Source: a bacterium (GTDB lineage: Bacteria; Vulcanimicrobiota; Vulcanimicrobiia; Vulcanimicrobiales; Vulcanimicrobiaceae). From it: a stretch of DNA of 64,000 bases. Positions 1 through 10,052 of the stretch are shown here, one piece after another. Below the pieces are notes generated by a model that saw only the letters and a program-made list of their open reading frames with translations, had not been told where the DNA came from and ran no database searches. Position 1 is the first letter of the stretch; every line of letters starts with the position of its first letter. Both the position numbers and the translations under genes were made by a program. The stretch covers positions 213,561 to 277,560 of the forward strand of contig JAJYFL010000003.1 in assembly GCA_021790935.1 (NCBI GenBank). Reading direction: 5' to 3'.

Positions 1-830
1 ACGCCGGCAACCTCCGAGGCCATGACGTCGAAGCTCGGCACGTGGACCGAACCGGCGGCATCGTCCTCGAGCGAGACCTCAACGCCTGCGCGCGAGCGAA
101 ACAGCCGCAGCTGCTTGCCCGCCGACGCGATGATCGCGAGGCCGGGCCTCAGTTGCATGCCGCTACGCGCTTCGGAGATTTCGAGGCGGCTTTGCGCGTT
201 CAGGCGTTCGGCAAAGGGGCGCGTAAAGCCCGACGGCATGTGCTGCACGACGACGATCGGCAGCGGAAACGTGGCAGGCATGCGCGCAAGCACGCGCCCG
301 AGCGCCACCGGACCGCCCGTCGAGGTGCCGATTGCAACGCAGTCGAAGCCCGTGCGGCGCAACCGCCGCCCGGAAGGCGGCGGAGCTCCGGGAAGGGCAC
401 GCGCAGGCGATCCGCGCCGCGCGAAGACGCGAACCTTCGCGATGAGATCGCGCGCAACGTCCTTGATGTTGACGTAGGCGGCATCCGGCTTCGGGATGAA
501 ATCGACCGCGCCGAGATCGAGCGCGTGCAACGTCGTTTCGGCACCTTCGCGGGTGAGGGCGCTGACCATGATAATCGGCACGAAGCGGCGCTCCACGATC
601 TGCCGCACCGCCTCTAAGCCCCCGATGCCCTGCATCTGCACGTCCATCGTTATGAGGTCCGGGCGCAGCCGCTCCGCTTTCTCGATCGCGTCCTCGCCGC
701 TGCGCGCGGTTCCGCAAACGACGATATCGAGTTCGCCTTCGAGCATCTTCGTTATCGCGCGCCGCATGAAGGCGGAGTCATCGACGACCAGGACCCCTAT
801 CGGCGCTCCGCCTGAAGTCTCGAGCGTCAC
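1..830 (-). CDS. cheB: Protein-glutamate methylesterase CheB (3' end missing)
   Basis: CheB removes methyl groups from chemoreceptor glutamates and is activated by phosphorylation of an N-terminal receiver domain. The receiver has VLVVDDSAF near residue 16 and the phospho-acceptor Asp at about residue 63 (LITMDVQMQG). The esterase domain shows IGTSTGGP with the catalytic Ser near residue 170, QHMPSGFT, and FDVMASEVAG near the left edge. About 276 codons are present, so some 70-80 C-terminal residues lie outside the window. The GTG start overlaps the cheR stop as GTGA, which implies translational coupling. The frame is open throughout and I see no damage. Confidence 0.93.
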   Translation of the reverse strand, partial: MTLETSGGAPIGVLVVDDSAFMRRAITKMLEGELDIVVCGTARSGEDAIEKAERLRPDLITMDVQMQGIGGLEAVRQIVERRFVPIIMVSALTREGAETTLHALDLGAVDFIPKPDAAYVNIKDVARDLIAKVRVFARRGSPARALPGAPPPSGRRLRRTGFDCVAIGTSTGGPVALGRVLARMPATFPLPIVVVQHMPSGFTRPFAERLNAQSRLEISEARSGMQLRPGLAIIASAGKQLRLFRSRAGVEVSLEDDAAGSVHVPSFDVMASEVAG

Positions 831-1654
831 CTTGGCCTCACCCGATAGTAGATTGCCTGCGCCGTGACGATCGGCTCGTAGAGATCGGTCAGGCGTGCAA
901 TCGATTCGGCGTGACCGAGGAAAAGGTATCCGCCGGGGCGCAGCGCCCGCGCGAGGTTTTCCACCACGCGCTTCTGCGTCGGCTTATCAAAATAGATCAG
1001 GAGATTCCGGCAAAAGATCGCGTCCACCGGCCCAACTGCGGCTACGCCGGGCGAGTCGAGCAGGTTCAAACGGGAGAACGTCACCAACCGCTTGACTTCG
1101 TCGGAGAGCGCGAACCCCGATTCGGACGGACGAAAGTAGCGTTGCACGATCTCCGGCGGGCAGGCGCGAAAACTCAGCTCGCGGTAGAAGCCGGCCGCGC
1201 CGCGGTCGAGCGCGCGCGGAGAGAGATCGCTAGCCAGAACCGAGATCTGGCCTCTAGCGACGCGGTGGCTCTCAAGCAGCATCATGGCGAGGGTGTACGG
1301 TTCCTCCCCGGTCGAACAGGCTGCCGACCAGACCCGCAGGCGCCCCCGAGCGCGCAGCGATTCCTCGAGAACCGGGCCGACCAGGATGTCGAGTTGCGCG
1401 CGCTCGCGGAAAAAGTAGGTTTCGTTATTGGTAAGCAGCGATGCTAGTTCGTTCCACTCGTCCTCGCGATCGCGATGGCTCAAGAGGAAGCGGCAGTAGG
1501 CGCCGAAATCCGGCACGCTGCGCTTGATCAGGCGAGCCTGCAAGCGGCTCTGCAGCAAGTACTGCTTGCTGTCGTCGTAATCGATCCCGAACCGCTCGCG
1601 TATCGCGTCGCGCAGGGCGCGGAAGTCGTCATCGGAGATCTCCGCCGCCGACAC
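827..1654 (-). CDS. cheR: Chemotaxis protein methyltransferase CheR
   Basis: CheR methylates chemoreceptor glutamates using S-adenosylmethionine. The 275 residues have the normal CheR layout: an alpha-helical N-terminus (residues 1-75), then a SAM-binding fold with WSAACSTGEEPYTLAMML and, near the C-terminus, IFCRNLLIYFD and GGYLFLGHAES. The GTG start lies three bases after the stop of the upstream flavoprotein gene and the stop overlaps cheB by four bases, so the three genes form one transcription unit. No receptor, CheA or CheW gene is in the window, so the signalling system served cannot be named. Confidence 0.94.
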   Translation of the reverse strand: MSAAEISDDDFRALRDAIRERFGIDYDDSKQYLLQSRLQARLIKRSVPDFGAYCRFLLSHRDREDEWNELASLLTNNETYFFRERAQLDILVGPVLEESLRARGRLRVWSAACSTGEEPYTLAMMLLESHRVARGQISVLASDLSPRALDRGAAGFYRELSFRACPPEIVQRYFRPSESGFALSDEVKRLVTFSRLNLLDSPGVAAVGPVDAIFCRNLLIYFDKPTQKRVVENLARALRPGGYLFLGHAESIARLTDLYEPIVTAQAIYYRVRPR

Positions 1655-1657
1655 GCG

Positions 1658-2854
1658 CTATGCCCGCGCCGCGCGTGCCGCAAAGCGCAATGTTTGCACG
1701 TAGAGATAGAGGCGATCGATCGCGCTGCGCTCGTGGTCCTCACGCTGCAGAATATCGGCAAACCGTGGCGAGCGCTCGAGTTGCTCGAAGAGCATGCCGT
1801 AGCGCTGCGGCCGGCGTTCCAGGAAACGCATCAAGGCGACGCGGTTGCGCAGGCGGCCGGAGAAACGCTGGGTGGCGCGGGCCGCGTAACGAGCCGCGGC
1901 TCCGCACGGCCGGTCGCGCGACGCCACGACGGCTTCGGCGGCCAGCCGCCCGCTCATCGCAGCCTCGAAGATGCCTTCGCCGTTGGTCGCATCGACCAAG
2001 CCCGCGGCGGTGCCTCCGACCATGAGGTGCTCTGCGGCAATCTGCGGACGCGGCAGACCGCCATAGAGCAGATGCCCTTCGGCCTTGGCGGTAAACGGAA
2101 TATCCCGATAGAGCCGCGCGCGCACGCGCTCGGCGAACGCGTCGAGCTCTTCGCGCAGACGTTCTCCCGACAGCTTTCCGGTGACGCCCAAGCCGATAGC
2201 GAGATGGTCGCGCTTGGGGAACGTCCAGGCGACGATTTGGCGGCCGTCACGCGCGGAGTAGTAGTGAAGTTCGAGCGTTTTGTACGCGATGGGATCGGCG
2301 GGCCGCTCGAGGTAGACGCGATACTGCAGCGTCGTCATCAACCCGTTCGTCCACTCGGCAAAGCGTAGAGCCGGTTCGTTTTCGAGCTTAGCCGTCGCGC
2401 CCTGCGCGAAGAAGACGTTGCGCGCAGCTACGCTCTTGCGTGCTCCCGAGAGTAGGTCGGCGTACTCGACCACCGCGCGCCCCCTTTCGCGCCGGACGCC
2501 GCGCAGAAGGGCACGCGTGCGTATCTCGGCGCCTGCAGCAGCCGCCAGCCGTGCCATCGTCCCGTCGAGTTCCTCGCGCGTGGTGGTATGGCCGGGGCCG
2601 AAGTAGACTTCGTGCTCGCATCCGCGCGCGTCGAAGAGCGCGAGGCGCGGCGTGTCGCAGTGCACGAGCTCGCGCGGCAGATCGAAGGTCTCGCAGAATC
2701 TTGGGCGCAGCCCCGCTGCGCAGACGCGCTTGGCGCCCACGACGGCGTCCTTCTCGAGCACGAGCGTCGCTACGCCGGAGCGAGCCGCTACGCGGGCCGC
2801 CTCCGCTCCGGCCGGACCGCATCCGACAACGACGAGTTCCACATCTTCGAGCAT
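1658..2854 (-). CDS. Geranylgeranyl-reductase-family FAD-dependent oxidoreductase
   Basis: This is a flavoprotein of 398 residues in the geranylgeranyl reductase family, whose members reduce isoprenoid double bonds or act as related monooxygenases. The N-terminus carries the FAD dinucleotide motif VVVGCGPAGAEAA, followed by LEKDAVVGAKRVCAAGL, the family's substrate-side signature. Near residue 250 come a YGGLPRP-type segment and VGGTAAGLVDATNGEGI, the second FAD contact. The chosen ATG is the first start before the nucleotide-binding strand; the open frame extends much further upstream but encodes only Arg-rich shadow sequence. It directly precedes cheR, an unexpected partner. The substrate is not knowable from sequence; a role in lipid or quinone side-chain saturation is possible. 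Confidence 0.82.
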   Translation of the reverse strand: MLEDVELVVVGCGPAGAEAARVAARSGVATLVLEKDAVVGAKRVCAAGLRPRFCETFDLPRELVHCDTPRLALFDARGCEHEVYFGPGHTTTREELDGTMARLAAAAGAEIRTRALLRGVRRERGRAVVEYADLLSGARKSVAARNVFFAQGATAKLENEPALRFAEWTNGLMTTLQYRVYLERPADPIAYKTLELHYYSARDGRQIVAWTFPKRDHLAIGLGVTGKLSGERLREELDAFAERVRARLYRDIPFTAKAEGHLLYGGLPRPQIAAEHLMVGGTAAGLVDATNGEGIFEAAMSGRLAAEAVVASRDRPCGAAARYAARATQRFSGRLRNRVALMRFLERRPQRYGMLFEQLERSPRFADILQREDHERSAIDRLYLYVQTLRFAARAARA

Positions 2855-3036
2855 CGCAGTGCGTGTTTCGCCGAGGCGAGCGCCGTCAGCCTTCGGCCTG
2901 CGCGAAGGCAACGCCACGGGAACTCGAGCAACGCAAGCGCCAGCGCCAAGAGCCCGCCAAGCACGGCGGCGTAAGCCGCGACGACGAGCCAGATCAGCAG
3001 CGCGCGCAGCATTGCCACCGGGCCGCGCCACCACAT
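2788..3036 (-). CDS. Possible small membrane protein (weak)
   Basis: An 82-codon frame starts MWWRGPVAML and contains one long hydrophobic stretch (ALLIWLVVAAYAAVLGG followed by LLALALALLEF), enough for one or two membrane passes. It then runs 67 bases into the start of the downstream flavoprotein gene in another frame, and that C-terminal part looks like shadow sequence. In-frame hydrophobic codons (VGAIVGTAA) continue upstream of the ATG, so the true start may lie further upstream. I recognise no family. It is listed because the hydrophobic segment is unusual for a random frame here. Confidence 0.3.
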   Translation of the reverse strand: MWWRGPVAMLRALLIWLVVAAYAAVLGGLLALALALLEFPWRCLRAGRRLTALASAKHALRCSKMWNSSLSDAVRPERRRPA

Positions 3037-3159
3037 CGGTTTGCGCCGATCGGCGGCGATCGTGCTGCCTGGAGCGTGCGATCGCCGTGCGGCGGTTCCT
3101 ACGATCGCTCCTACGGCGACGCGGCACCGTGATGACCCTGCGCGCGCCCTTCGTCCTTC

Positions 3160-3184
3160 GCCCTTCGACGAGCTCAGGGTGACA
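3160..3184. repeat. Short dispersed palindrome-type repeat (HPELVEG-type)
   Basis: The sequence cccttcgacgagctcagg followed by gtgaca matches a very widespread short intergenic element whose minus-strand translation gives the familiar junk peptide HPELVEG. Related CCTTCG copies stand immediately to its left and a second GGCTCAGGGG-CCTGA palindrome lies to its right (about 3198-3216). The 2855-3336 gap around it otherwise holds only the doubtful membrane frame and a terminator-like hairpin. I see one copy in this window. Confidence 0.5.
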
Positions 3185-3284
3185 GGGCCGGTGGGATAGG
3201 CTCAGGGGCCTGACGGGCGAAGGCTGGACCGCAAAAAGGTGGCAGGAGTCGTTGGGGTAGGGCTCCAAGGAGAGCGGTCGTCGT

Positions 3285-3308
3285 CCCGCCTTCTGCGGGG
3301 CTGTTTTA
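3285..3308 (+). terminator. Hairpin with T-rich tail in the hppA leader
   Basis: CCCGC, loop CTTCT, GCGGG is followed after a few bases by CTGTTTTA, 30 bases before the hppA start. It could end leftover transcription from upstream or act as an attenuator for hppA. The stem is short, so the call is tentative. Confidence 0.35.
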
Positions 3309-3336
3309 CTGCGACCACACCGTTTTAAGGAATAGC

Positions 3337-5475
<2,139 letters not shown>

Positions 5476-5500
5476 ACGCACTAGCAGGTTGCGCCTCAAG

Positions 5501-5534
5501 AGGGACTCTGGCTGCGTGCCGGGTCCCTTTTTTT
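5501..5534 (+). terminator. Rho-independent terminator after hppA
   Basis: AGGGAC at 5501-5506 pairs with GTCCCT at 5523-5528 and is followed by an unbroken T run, 25 bases after the hppA stop. Confidence 0.8.
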
Positions 5535-5579
5535 GGGTACGAGGAAGGCCTATCTCGTGCAAGAGGAGAGATCGACACG

Positions 5580-6449
5580 TTGATCCGCCAGATGCTCGCC
5601 GGCTTCTTCGCCGCTACGCTGATGCTGGGCACCGCAGCGCCGGCGCTCGCCCTCACGCAGCAGCAGTGGGAGGCCCAAGTCGGCGCGCAGGAATACCAGA
5701 AATTGCAACAACAGGGCGTCATCCTGCATCGATCGCCATACTATGCAATCTTAGATCCGATCGCCGCGCGTATCGCCAAAGTCGCCGATCCGCAGTACGA
5801 CTTCCCGTTCCACTTCTACTTGGTGCACATGAGCCAGCCGAACGCGTTCGCGGTTCCCGGCGGCAACGTCTACGTGACGGACTCGATGATGCACTTCGCG
5901 CAGAACAAGGAGGAACTCGCCGGCGTGCTATGCCACGAAACGTCGCACGACATCCACCACGACGTCTATAATCTCGCGATGAAAAACCAGCAGCTCGGCG
6001 TCTTGGCGAGCCTAGCCGATCTGCTCCTCGGAGGCGGCCGCAGCCAAATCGCGAACGCGGTGCTCGGCCTTGGCGCAAACCTCGAGAGCCTCCATTTCTC
6101 GCGCCAGGTCGAGCAGAATGCCGACCATAAGGGCGCGTTCACCTGCGCCCAAGCTGGGCTCAACCCCTGGGGCATGGTCTGGCTGCTGAAAAGATTCGAA
6201 AACAGCAATATGCCAAACCCGCCGGAGTTTCTCTCCAATCATCCGGACAACGCGCACCGCGTCTCCGCGCTCGAAACGCTCTTCCACGATACTCCGTCGG
6301 TCTTCGGACGATTCAATCCCAACATATCGTCGGCAACGCCGTTATCGTATGCGGGATTCCGCAATCCGTTTCTCGGCGCTTACACGCGGGCGCCCGCGCC
6401 GTCCGTGACATGCCCGCCGGGATGGAAGTTCTGCCCGCCGCATTCTTGA
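5580..6449 (+). CDS. Secreted M48-family zinc metalloprotease
   Basis: A 289-residue peptidase of the M48 (Ste24/BepA/HtpX-like) family. An N-terminal signal peptide (residues 1-24, ending APALAL) directs it out of the cytoplasm. The zinc site is LCHETSHDIHHD (HEXXH) near residue 122, with the third ligand in EQNADHKGAF near residue 178. LSNHPDNAHR near residue 220 is the usual C-terminal M48 signature. I chose the TTG start because AGAGGAGAG stands at suitable distance before it; an ATG four codons later is an alternative. Such enzymes often degrade damaged outer-membrane proteins. It is convergent with the PFOR gene, only 19 bases away. Confidence 0.9.
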   Translation: MIRQMLAGFFAATLMLGTAAPALALTQQQWEAQVGAQEYQKLQQQGVILHRSPYYAILDPIAARIAKVADPQYDFPFHFYLVHMSQPNAFAVPGGNVYVTDSMMHFAQNKEELAGVLCHETSHDIHHDVYNLAMKNQQLGVLASLADLLLGGGRSQIANAVLGLGANLESLHFSRQVEQNADHKGAFTCAQAGLNPWGMVWLLKRFENSNMPNPPEFLSNHPDNAHRVSALETLFHDTPSVFGRFNPNISSATPLSYAGFRNPFLGAYTRAPAPSVTCPPGWKFCPPHS

Positions 6450-6468
6450 CGGCCTACGCTAGCCCGCG

Positions 6469-9400
6469 TCAGCTCGCGTCGCGGCCGATGCGCTCGACGG
6501 GAGGATGGAAGGCGCTTCCGTCGCGCCGGGCGAGGTCCTCGTACTGGCGATACTTCTCGGTAACGACGGCTTGCGCCATCTCGAGCAGCGCCGCACCCTC
6601 CTCGGGCTTCGCGACCGCCAGCGACTTGTAGCGGCCCTCGTTGTACGCATACTCTTTGAAAGGAATCATCGGTCGCGGCGAATCGAGACGAAATGGGTTT
6701 GCACCGACGAAGCGTAGCGCCGGATTGAAGCGGATAAGCGGCCAGTAGCCGCTGGCGACGGCGAGATCTTGCTGCCGCATGCCCAGGCGCATCTCGATCC
6801 CATGCGCGATACAGTGGCTGTATGCCAGAATCAACGACGGACCGTCGTACGCTTCGGCTTCGCGGAACGCGTGGAGCGTCTGCTGCGGATTCGCTCCCAT
6901 CGCAACCTGCGCGACGTAGATGTTCCCGTAAGCAATCGCCTGAAGCGCAAGGTCTTTGCGCGCGACTCGCTTTCCCGCAGAGGCGAACTCCGCAACCGCC
7001 CCGAGCGGCGTGGCTTTTGAGGCCTGACCGCCCGTATTCGAGTAGACCGCGGTGTCCAAGACGAGGATGTTCACGTTGCGGCCCGCCGCAAGGACGTGGT
7101 CGAGTCCGCCGTAGTCGATGTCGTAGGCCCAGCCGTCTCCGCCCACGATCCAGATGCTCCGCCGCACGAGATGGTCGACGACGGAGAGCAGATCGCGCGC
7201 GCGCTCGTCGTCGATCTCGATCAGTTTTGCCTTGAGTTCGACCACGCGGCTACGCTGGGCGCGAATCTCCGACTCGCGGATCTGCGGTGCTTTGAGGATT
7301 GCGTCGACGAGCTGTTCGCCGATCTCGGTGGCGAGTTCGCGCAGTAGCGCGTGCGCCATCTTCACGTGCTGGTCCGCGGCTAGGCGGAAACCGAGCCCGA
7401 ACTCGGCGTTATCCTCGAACAACGAGTTGGACCAGGCCGGGCCGCGGCCTTCGGCGTTCTTCGTCCACGGGGTCGCGGGTAGATTCGCGCCGTAAATCGA
7501 GGAGCAGCCGGTTGCGTTCGCGATCTGCAACCGGTCGCCGAAGAGTTGCGAGAGCAGTTTGAGATAGGGCGTCTCGCCGCAGCCTGCGCAAGCGCCGGGG
7601 AACTCGAAGAGCGGCTCGAGGAACTGCACGCCGCGGACGTTCGCGAAATCGACGTGAGCGCGCTGGTTCACCGGGATCTTCTCGAAAAAGGCGGTATTCG
7701 CCCGTTCGGCTTCGACGAGCGGCGTCTTGTCGGCCAGCGCTATCGCCTTAACCGCGGCGTCGGTTACGCTGTGCGCCGGACACGCCTCGACGCACAGCCC
7801 GCAACCGGTGCAGTCTTCGACGTAGAACTGCAAGGAGAAGCGCACCTCGGGATAACCGCGTGCGTTTACCGGCGCGGATTTGAACGTAGGCGGCGCGCCT
7901 TCGAGCTTCTCCTCGTTGTAGTAGCGCGCGCGGATGACGCTGTGCGGGCAGACGAAGCCGCATTGGCCGCATTGGATGCACAGATCGGGTTCCCAAACCG
8001 GGACCTCGTCGGCGACGCTGCGCTTCTCGAACGCGCCGGTCCCGGACGGGAAGGTACCGTCGACCGGCATGAGGCTGACGGGAATCTCGTCGCCGAGCCC
8101 CTCCATCATGCGCGCCGTCACTCGGCGAACGAACTCGGGGGCACCGGCCGGCACGGTTGGCGGCCGGTCGGTCGTCGCCGTCACGCGCGCCGGAACGCGC
8201 ACGTGGTGCAGCCGCGCGAGCGTTGCGTCGACGGCCGCAAAGTTCTTGCGAACGACGGCCTCGCCCTTGCGGGCGTAGGACTTGCGGATCGCGCCCTTGA
8301 TGCGGTCGATCGCATCTTCGCGCGGCAGGACTCCGGAGAGCGCGAAGAAGCAGGTCTGCAGCACCGTGTTAACGTGCGCGCCCAGCCCGGTTTCGCGAGC
8401 GACGCTCGTCGCGTCGATCACGTAGAACTCGAGCTTGCGCCCGATGATCTGCTCCTGCGCGGACTTCGGAAGGTGTTCCCACACCTGGTCGGGTCCGTAG
8501 CGTGAGTTCAGCAGGAGGGTCGCCCCTGGTGCCGCGAGGCGCAGTACGTCCTGGCGAAGGATGAAGTCGAAGAAATGGACGGCCACGAACGACGCCGAGG
8601 CGATAAGATACGGCGCGTCGATCGGCTCGGGCCCGAAGCGCAGATGCGAGACGGTCTGCGCACCCGACTTGTGCGAGTCGTAGACGAAATACCCCTGCGC
8701 GTAGAGACCGGCATCCTTGGCGATGATCTCGACGCTGTTCTTGTTGGCTCCGACCGTCCCGTCTGCGCCGAGCCCGTAGAAGACGCACCGCGTCACGTTC
8801 GGCGGTTCGATCGAGAACGACGTGTCGACGTCGAGACTCGTGTATGAAACGTCATCGTAGATCCCAACCGTAAACCCGTTCTTCGGCTCGTCTTTAGCGA
8901 GCTCGTCGAAGACGGCCTTGACCATCGCGGGAGTGAAATCTTTCGAGGAGATCCCATAGCGACCGCCGATCGCGCGCGGCATCGCCGAGCGCACGTGCCG
9001 CCCGAGAGCCGCAGCGAGCGTCGTAACGACGTCGAGGTAGAGCGGCTCCCCGACCGAGCCGGGCTCCTTCGTTTGTTCGAGCACGGCGACCGAGCGCACC
9101 GAGGCCGGGAGCGCGGCAAGGAACGCGTCAGCCGAGAACGGCCGAAAGAGCCGGACCTGCAGGACGCCGGTTTTCGCGCCTGCGGCGTTGAGAACGCGAA
9201 CCGTCTCCCGCGCCGTCTTGGCACCCGAGCCCATCAGGATCGCGACGCGATCGGCGTCGGGCGCGCCGTAATACTCGAATAGATGGTAGCGGCGCCCGGT
9301 CAGCTCGGCGAAACGGTCCATCGCCGCCTGCACGATCGCCGGAACGCGTGCGTAGAATGGGTTCGATGCCTCGCGCGCCTGGAAGTAGGTGTCGGGATTG

Positions 9401-10050
9401 TGCGCGGTCCCGCGAATGAACGGATGCTCGGGACTCAGCGCTCGTGCACGATGCTCGCGCACGAGCTCGTCGCTTATCATGGCCCGGATCTCTTCGTCCG
9501 TAAGGCATTCCAGCGTGTTGAGCTCGTGCGAGGTGCGGAAACCGTCGAAGAAGTGCAGGAACGGGATGCGCGACTCGAGCGTCGCGGCCTGGGCGATGAG
9601 CGCCGCGTCGTGCGCTTCCTGCACGTTCCCCGACGAGAGCAGCGCGAACCCGGTCATGCGCGCGGCCATCACGTCGGAGTGATCGCCAAAGATGGAGAGC
9701 GCCGAGGTCGCGAGCGATCGCGCCGCGACGTGAAAGACCGTCGACGTCAGCTCGCCCGCGATCTTGTACATGTTGGGGAGCATCAGCATGAGGCCTTGCG
9801 ATGCAGTAAACGTCGTGGTCAGCGCCCCCGACTGCAGCGCTCCGTGCAGGACGCCCGCGGCGCCCCCTTCGCTCTGCATCTCCTGGACGACCGGGACGCG
9901 GCCCCAGATATTCGGAAGGCCTTCGACCACCCATTGATCGGCCAGCTCAGCCATCGTCGAAGACGGCGTGATGGGGTATATCGCGCAGACCTCGTTGACG
10001 CGGTAGGCCACATGCGCGACGGCCGTGTTGCCGTCCATCGTCGTACGCAT
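6469..10050 (-). CDS. nifJ: Pyruvate:ferredoxin (flavodoxin) oxidoreductase, single-chain
   Basis: A 1193-residue single-chain PFOR that oxidatively decarboxylates pyruvate to acetyl-CoA and CO2 and reduces ferredoxin. The order is the usual one: an N-terminal TPP pyrimidine domain (AIYPITPSSTMAE near residue 20), a CoA-binding region, two [4Fe-4S] motifs near residues 690 (CIQCGQCGFVCP) and 743 (CTGCGLCVEACP), CAGCGETPY near 817 for the third cluster, and the TPP motif GDGWAYDIDYGG near 970 with YSNTGGQASK. The ATG lies two bases after the stop of the upstream flavoprotein gene, so they are co-transcribed. PFOR is oxygen-sensitive in most species, which suggests at least a micro-oxic or fermentative mode. 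Confidence 0.96.
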   Translation of the reverse strand: MRTTMDGNTAVAHVAYRVNEVCAIYPITPSSTMAELADQWVVEGLPNIWGRVPVVQEMQSEGGAAGVLHGALQSGALTTTFTASQGLMLMLPNMYKIAGELTSTVFHVAARSLATSALSIFGDHSDVMAARMTGFALLSSGNVQEAHDAALIAQAATLESRIPFLHFFDGFRTSHELNTLECLTDEEIRAMISDELVREHRARALSPEHPFIRGTAHNPDTYFQAREASNPFYARVPAIVQAAMDRFAELTGRRYHLFEYYGAPDADRVAILMGSGAKTARETVRVLNAAGAKTGVLQVRLFRPFSADAFLAALPASVRSVAVLEQTKEPGSVGEPLYLDVVTTLAAALGRHVRSAMPRAIGGRYGISSKDFTPAMVKAVFDELAKDEPKNGFTVGIYDDVSYTSLDVDTSFSIEPPNVTRCVFYGLGADGTVGANKNSVEIIAKDAGLYAQGYFVYDSHKSGAQTVSHLRFGPEPIDAPYLIASASFVAVHFFDFILRQDVLRLAAPGATLLLNSRYGPDQVWEHLPKSAQEQIIGRKLEFYVIDATSVARETGLGAHVNTVLQTCFFALSGVLPREDAIDRIKGAIRKSYARKGEAVVRKNFAAVDATLARLHHVRVPARVTATTDRPPTVPAGAPEFVRRVTARMMEGLGDEIPVSLMPVDGTFPSGTGAFEKRSVADEVPVWEPDLCIQCGQCGFVCPHSVIRARYYNEEKLEGAPPTFKSAPVNARGYPEVRFSLQFYVEDCTGCGLCVEACPAHSVTDAAVKAIALADKTPLVEAERANTAFFEKIPVNQRAHVDFANVRGVQFLEPLFEFPGACAGCGETPYLKLLSQLFGDRLQIANATGCSSIYGANLPATPWTKNAEGRGPAWSNSLFEDNAEFGLGFRLAADQHVKMAHALLRELATEIGEQLVDAILKAPQIRESEIRAQRSRVVELKAKLIEIDDERARDLLSVVDHLVRRSIWIVGGDGWAYDIDYGGLDHVLAAGRNVNILVLDTAVYSNTGGQASKATPLGAVAEFASAGKRVARKDLALQAIAYGNIYVAQVAMGANPQQTLHAFREAEAYDGPSLILAYSHCIAHGIEMRLGMRQQDLAVASGYWPLIRFNPALRFVGANPFRLDSPRPMIPFKEYAYNEGRYKSLAVAKPEEGAALLEMAQAVVTEKYRQYEDLARRDGSAFHPPVERIGRDAS

Positions 10051-10052
10051 GC

